This document shows, in pieces, positions 7,077 to 9,843 of a stretch of 9,843 nucleotides of DNA. The position numbers and the translations under genes are program-made. This DNA is from Planctomycetota bacterium (GTDB lineage Bacteria > Planctomycetota > Planctomycetia > Planctomycetales > Planctomycetaceae). Under the pieces are notes generated by a model. That model did no database searches and had not been told where the DNA came from. It worked only from the letters and a program-made list of their open reading frames with translations. Location: assembly GCA_013151585.1 (NCBI GenBank), contig JAADHY010000555.1:1-9843 (forward strand). The letters run 5' to 3'. The first letter of the stretch is position 1, and every line of letters begins with the position of its first letter.

Positions 7077-7288
7077 GCGACCCTCGCCGATTTATTCGGC
7101 TCAACCACGCCCGTCGGTACGATCCTTCTTCTCGTTAATATCGGCCAACCCGCGCCATCTTACCCACCTTTTCTCGCGAATATACCGATCCTCTGGCGAT
7201 TGAGTCGTCCTTTTCGAGAGGGAATTGAGGAAGCCCAGTTCTCTTAACCCACTGGCAAACTGTTGGTTGCGAACGACAATTGGTTTCC

Positions 7289-7318
7289 GGCGGTTCTTGG
7301 CTGGCTTTTCGAACCGCC
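7289..7318. repeat. 8-bp perfect inverted repeat in the divergent spacer
   Basis: GGCGGTTC (7289-7296) is exactly complementary to GAACCGCC (7311-7318), with 14 bases between. It lies just upstream of the candidate tetR promoter. It could be a binding site for another regulator or a hairpin in a transcript. Its arms differ from the GTGAC half-sites further on, so it is probably not part of the same operator. Confidence 0.4.
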
Positions 7319-7322
7319 AGTC

Positions 7323-7351
7323 TTGACTGCAGGCCGGACGGTCCGTAGAGT
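7323..7351 (+). promoter_or_regulatory. Candidate sigma70-type promoter for the tetR-adaptor-permease operon
   Basis: TTGACT (7323-7328; five of six consensus bases) is followed after exactly 17 bases by TAGAGT (7346-7351; four of six). The implied start near 7358 would give a leader of about 140 bases before the tetR ATG. The -10 box touches the first operator-like repeat, which is the layout expected for repression by blocking RNA polymerase. The score is moderate and planctomycete promoters can differ from this consensus. Confidence 0.4.
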
Positions 7352-7393
7352 GACTAGTGGGTCAAGTTGTGACTTAATGGTCACGCAATTGAC
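7350..7393. promoter_or_regulatory. Tandem operator-like inverted repeats, likely TetR binding sites
   Basis: Two dyads of the same design follow each other: GTGAC-N6-GTCAA at 7350-7365 and GTGAC-N6-GTCAC at 7369-7384. Their centres are 19 bp apart, close to two helical turns, so two dimers could sit on the same face. An extra half-site TTGAC at 7389-7393 mirrors the GTCAA at 7361-7365. The array overlaps the end of the candidate promoter and lies about 115 bases before the tetR start. TetR-family regulators usually bind such palindromes next to their own gene. The assignment to this TetR protein is inferred from position and symmetry. Confidence 0.55.
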
Positions 7394-7499
7394 TTGCCTG
7401 TTCTCAGCAAATTCGGGCGGACCGGCGATGTCAGGTTCCGGTCGGCCCTCGAGAGCGCGGTGCCGAAAGCGGTTTTGGTCGGGCGAAAGGGATCACACG

Positions 7500-8165
7500 A
7501 TGGCAGGGCTGGCCGAACGACGCAAAGAAATGTTGGATGAGTTCACGCGGGGAGCCATTTACGAAGCAGCCGTCAATGTGCTGACGCAGCACGGGCTGGG
7601 CGGCGCGACGATGGATCGGGTCGCCAGCGAGGCGGGAATCGCCAAGGGCAGCCTCTACAAATACTTCCGCACCAAACGGGCGCTTCTGGAATTTGTCCAC
7701 AATCGAGCCATCGAACCGCTTCAAAAACGGCTCAGCGAGTTGGTCGATCAGCCGCTGCCAGCCGTCGAGAAGTTGCGTCAGATCGTCCGCCATTGGCGGG
7801 AGCACTTGGTGCAGAATCGGCCGGTGTTTGAGTTTCTCGTGAACGACCGAGCCGTTCAGTCGTTGGTCCGGGACTCGGAAATGACGGCCCGCGCTTTGGC
7901 CGTGCACCAGATCGCTTCGATCATCTCGCAGGGAATTCAGCAGGGTGCTTTTCGTTCGGTCGATCCTCGTTTGGTCGCCGACATGTTCATCGGGGCGGCC
8001 ATCGGGATGGTCGAGCACGAGTTCAGTTCGGGGCGAGTGCGCGAAGTCGACGAGGCGACGAATTCGTTGATCGACATCTTTGTCAACGGGCTGATGGCCC
8101 GCGGGGGAACCACCGTCCTGCCTTCGGCACGAGAAAGAGGGGGGACGCAGTTACCGGGCGAGTGA
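7500..8165 (+). CDS. TetR/AcrR-family transcriptional regulator
   Basis: I place the start at ATG 7500-7502 because AAAGGGA lies about seven bases upstream and the protein then begins as family members do; upstream in-phase codons give unrelated sequence. The 221-residue product has the N-terminal DNA-binding domain RGAIYEAAVNVLTQHG (17-32), then the helix-turn-helix ATMDRVASEAGIAKGSLYKYF (36-56; Gly50, Ser51, Tyr53 and Tyr55-Phe56 in the recognition part) and a Lys-Arg pair after it. Residues 70-205 are the variable helical ligand and dimer domain, with no motif that tells the ligand. It is first in a + strand gene order tetR, adaptor, permease, and it is divergent from the outer-membrane factor. 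It is therefore the probable local repressor of the pump, with the dyads at 7350-7384 as candidate operators. Confidence 0.9.
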   Translation: MAGLAERRKEMLDEFTRGAIYEAAVNVLTQHGLGGATMDRVASEAGIAKGSLYKYFRTKRALLEFVHNRAIEPLQKRLSELVDQPLPAVEKLRQIVRHWREHLVQNRPVFEFLVNDRAVQSLVRDSEMTARALAVHQIASIISQGIQQGAFRSVDPRLVADMFIGAAIGMVEHEFSSGRVREVDEATNSLIDIFVNGLMARGGTTVLPSARERGGTQLPGE

Positions 8166-8258
8166 TGTGGAAGATCGGCAAGCCGTTCGCCGGGCAGACG
8201 CCGCGAGTGATTGGAGAACGGCTGAAGGCTCTTGCCAAAACTGGGGAGGAAGACAGAG

Positions 8259-9482
8259 ATGAGGGTGGCTCGCTGGGTGGCGCTCATGGGTGGATTGGTT
8301 GTTCTGGCTGGCATCGCTGGTCGCACGACTTGGTCCACGTGGTTGCCGGTGTGGGCGGCAGGGGCCGGGAGTGAGGCGTCTCCGTCGCAACGGGCGGTCG
8401 CGGAGCCCGAAGTTCCGGTCGTGATAGTGGCGGTCGAAGAGCGTCCGTTTGAAGACCGAGTCACCACTTGGGGAACGGCGAAGTCGAAAAGATACGCCCT
8501 GGTTTCGGCGCGAGTCCCCGGCACGTTGGACGCGGTTTACGTTGACGAAGGTGATCGAGTGGAAGCGGGCCGGACTAAGCTGTTCCAGACGGATGCGTTG
8601 AAACTTCAAAAGGCGGTCGCCATCGCGGAAAAGGCGCTGAAAGTTGCCGAAGCCTCTTTGGCGGAAAAGCGAGCCCGGCTGGAGCAGGCGGTGGCGGAGA
8701 AGAACCAGTTGGAACGCGATGTCGCTCGTTTTCGCCGGCTTGTCGCCGAGAATGCTTTTCCACGTCAGCAACTGGAGCAGCTCGAGATGCGCCTGGTTCA
8801 AGCCCAAGCCGCCATCAAGGACGTCCAGGCGTTGATCGAATTGGACCAGGCGCAGCTTGAGCAGGCTCGGCTGAACCTGGACATCGCTCGGAAGGATCTA
8901 GCTGACTCGCTGGTCCTGGCCCCGATTTCGGGCGTGGTGACCGAACGGTACAAGGAGCCGGGCGAAATGGCCGGGGCGGGCACGCCTGTCGTCAGGGTCG
9001 AAGACCCGTCCGTTCAGGAAATCTCAGCGTTCTTGCCGGGTGAGGTTTACGGTCGGGTGGTGACCGGCAAAACGGTCATGCGTCTTTCGCTAGGCGGCAA
9101 GTCATTGGGTGTCTTTCCGGTCACCTATCGGAGCCCACGCATTGACGAGGAATTGCGCACCTTTGAGGTCAAGGCGACGGTCGAGTCGCCGCCGCCGGAA
9201 TTGGTCCCCGGGTGTCTGGTAAAGGTCGACGTAGTCCTGGAGACGCGACGCGGTCTGGCTGTTCCGTCAGAAGCAATCGCGCGGCGGATAAAGGGCGATT
9301 ACATTTTTGTTGTTGAGGGGCGTAAAGCCAAAAGGGTCCCTGTCCGGCGTCGAAGCGAGCAGGACGGTTGGGTAGAAATCGTTGCGGAAGGAGTTCGGGA
9401 GGGGGACGAGGTCGCGGTGAAGGGCGTTGATTTACTGGAAGACGGTTCGCGCGTGACCGTGGTGGAGGAGTCGGAGGAATGA
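8259..9482 (+). CDS. RND efflux periplasmic adaptor (HlyD/AcrA family)
   Basis: The 407-residue adaptor links the inner-membrane permease to the outer-membrane factor. I chose ATG 8259-8261, preceded by GGGGAGGA eight bases upstream; an in-phase TTG at 8232 is less likely. Residues 6-22 are a hydrophobic N-terminal anchor or uncleaved signal, and there is no lipobox Cys. The lipoyl-like half-motifs are SARVPGTLDAVYVDEGDRV (83-101) and LAPISGVVTERYKEPGEMA (220-238). They flank a long Ala/Glu/Lys/Gln-rich coiled-coil hairpin (about 112-212) that should meet the tip of the outer-membrane factor. The beta-barrel domain spans about 250-330, and the membrane-proximal domain follows (LAVPSEAI at 333-340, then VREGDEVAVKG). 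It starts 93 bases after tetR and ends in a 4-base ATGA overlap with the permease, which points to translational coupling. Confidence 0.92.
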   Translation: MRVARWVALMGGLVVLAGIAGRTTWSTWLPVWAAGAGSEASPSQRAVAEPEVPVVIVAVEERPFEDRVTTWGTAKSKRYALVSARVPGTLDAVYVDEGDRVEAGRTKLFQTDALKLQKAVAIAEKALKVAEASLAEKRARLEQAVAEKNQLERDVARFRRLVAENAFPRQQLEQLEMRLVQAQAAIKDVQALIELDQAQLEQARLNLDIARKDLADSLVLAPISGVVTERYKEPGEMAGAGTPVVRVEDPSVQEISAFLPGEVYGRVVTGKTVMRLSLGGKSLGVFPVTYRSPRIDEELRTFEVKATVESPPPELVPGCLVKVDVVLETRRGLAVPSEAIARRIKGDYIFVVEGRKAKRVPVRRRSEQDGWVEIVAEGVREGDEVAVKGVDLLEDGSRVTVVEESEE

Positions 9483-9843
9483 TCCTTTCGGACCTTTCGA
9501 TCCGTCGGCCGGTGGCGATGAGCTGTCTGATCATCGGCTTGTCGCTGCTGGGGCTGAACGCGTACCGGAAGATGGGCCTGGAGCTGATGCCGAAGGTGGA
9601 CGTGCCCTACATCACGGTCATCACGATTTACCCGGGTGCATCGCCGGCGGAACTGGAGGCGGACGTTGCCAAGAAAATTGAAGATGTGGTCGTTTCCATA
9701 GACGGTCTGAAGCATGTCAGCTCCACCTGCATGGAAAACGTCTGCCAGACACTGCTGGAATTCAATCTGGGCGTCGACGTGGACATCGCCGCGACCGACG
9801 TGCGCGAAAAGTTGGACCTGATTCGGGAGGACTTGCCCGAGCA
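9479..9843 (+). CDS. RND efflux permease, N-terminal part (cut by the window edge)
   Basis: The gene begins at ATG 9479-9481, overlapping the adaptor stop (ATGA), and runs off the right edge after 121 full codons. MILSDLSIRRPVAMSCLIIG opens as in HAE-1 and AcrB-like pumps: a short amphipathic start, the Arg-Arg-Pro motif and the first transmembrane helix (about 11-29). The periplasmic porter domain then starts with LMPKVDVPYITVITIYPGAS (36-55), containing the conserved YPGAS, and goes on through EADVAKKIEDVV and IAATDVREKLDLIREDLPE, close to the family pattern. Full proteins have about 1000-1100 residues and twelve helices; the proton-relay Asp and Lys residues are beyond the window. The substrate cannot be told from this part. 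Beginning with SDLSIRRPV fits drug and hydrophobic-compound pumps better than CusA metal pumps, but only weakly. Confidence 0.93.
   Translation, partial: MILSDLSIRRPVAMSCLIIGLSLLGLNAYRKMGLELMPKVDVPYITVITIYPGASPAELEADVAKKIEDVVVSIDGLKHVSSTCMENVCQTLLEFNLGVDVDIAATDVREKLDLIREDLPE

Larger units (their letters stand above)
7077..7499. promoter_or_regulatory. Divergent control region between the outer-membrane factor and the tetR gene
   Basis: This 423-base spacer must hold the promoters of both arms of the efflux locus. It contains the promoter-like pair and operator array described separately, a GGCGGTTC/GAACCGCC inverted repeat at 7289-7318, and GCCGA/TCGGC (7086-7100) next to the ribosome site of the outer-membrane factor. 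For the - strand arm, TATATT (7184-7179) and TATTAA (7140-7135) are possible -10 boxes, but neither has a good -35. An open frame runs through the spacer in phase with tetR, but its product has no family resemblance. Confidence 0.6.

Noticed and set aside
7263..7499. N-terminal extension of the TetR protein
   Set aside because: The extra 79 residues have no family resemblance and cover the operator and promoter signals. The ATG at 7500 has a ribosome site and gives a normal TetR length.
8162..8374. 70-codon frame overlapping the tetR stop and the adaptor start
   Set aside because: It overlaps the adaptor gene in another frame and its later part is Gly/Trp-rich shadow sequence.
1..9843. CRISPR arrays, insertion sequences, integrase or attachment sites
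   Set aside because: No regularly spaced direct repeats, transposase-like frames or target duplications were seen.

Overview
The window looks like chromosomal DNA of a GC-rich Gram-negative-type bacterium, most likely a planctomycete (Pirellulales-like). This is inferred from three things: the tail of a planctomycete-style parallel beta-helix protein at the left edge, a polyprenyl-phosphate sugar-phosphate transferase with a long soluble C-terminal extension, and generous non-coding spacers with several palindromes. No taxonomic marker gene is present, so this placement is not secure.

Left part (1-4303). The end of a + strand beta-helix protein (stop at 200-202) converges on three - strand genes. 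Read in transcription order, these are a small STAS-domain anti-sigma-factor antagonist (4303-3947), a WecA/MraY-like polyprenyl-phosphate N-acetylhexosamine-1-phosphate transferase (3568-1878), and a GT4 glycosyltransferase (1635-376). The transferase and the glycosyltransferase could act in one surface-glycan pathway, with lipid-linked sugar initiation followed by sugar transfer. The gaps of 378 and 242 bases argue against a tight operon. The transferase reading frame is broken: its N-terminal 117 residues and the rest lie in different frames, and one missing base near 3211-3220 explains this.

Middle (4304-5381). About 1.1 kb holds no convincing gene. It contains a - strand intrinsic terminator and several perfect hairpins, some of which resemble dispersed palindromic repeats.

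Right part (5382-9843). This is a complete-looking tripartite RND efflux locus, cut by the window edge. An outer-membrane factor lipoprotein (NodT/OprM type) is on the - strand. Divergent from it on the + strand are a TetR-family regulator, a periplasmic adaptor (HlyD/AcrA type) and the start of an RND permease that overlaps the adaptor stop by 4 bases (ATGA). The spacer between the two arms carries two similar operator-like inverted repeats, 19 bp centre to centre, just downstream of a plausible sigma70-type promoter. The simplest model is a TetR repressor that controls its own operon, and perhaps the outer-membrane arm, in response to an unknown effector.

I do not see a clearly new multi-gene system. 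The points most worth checking are the broken transferase frame, the tandem operator array and the hairpin-rich gene-free stretch.
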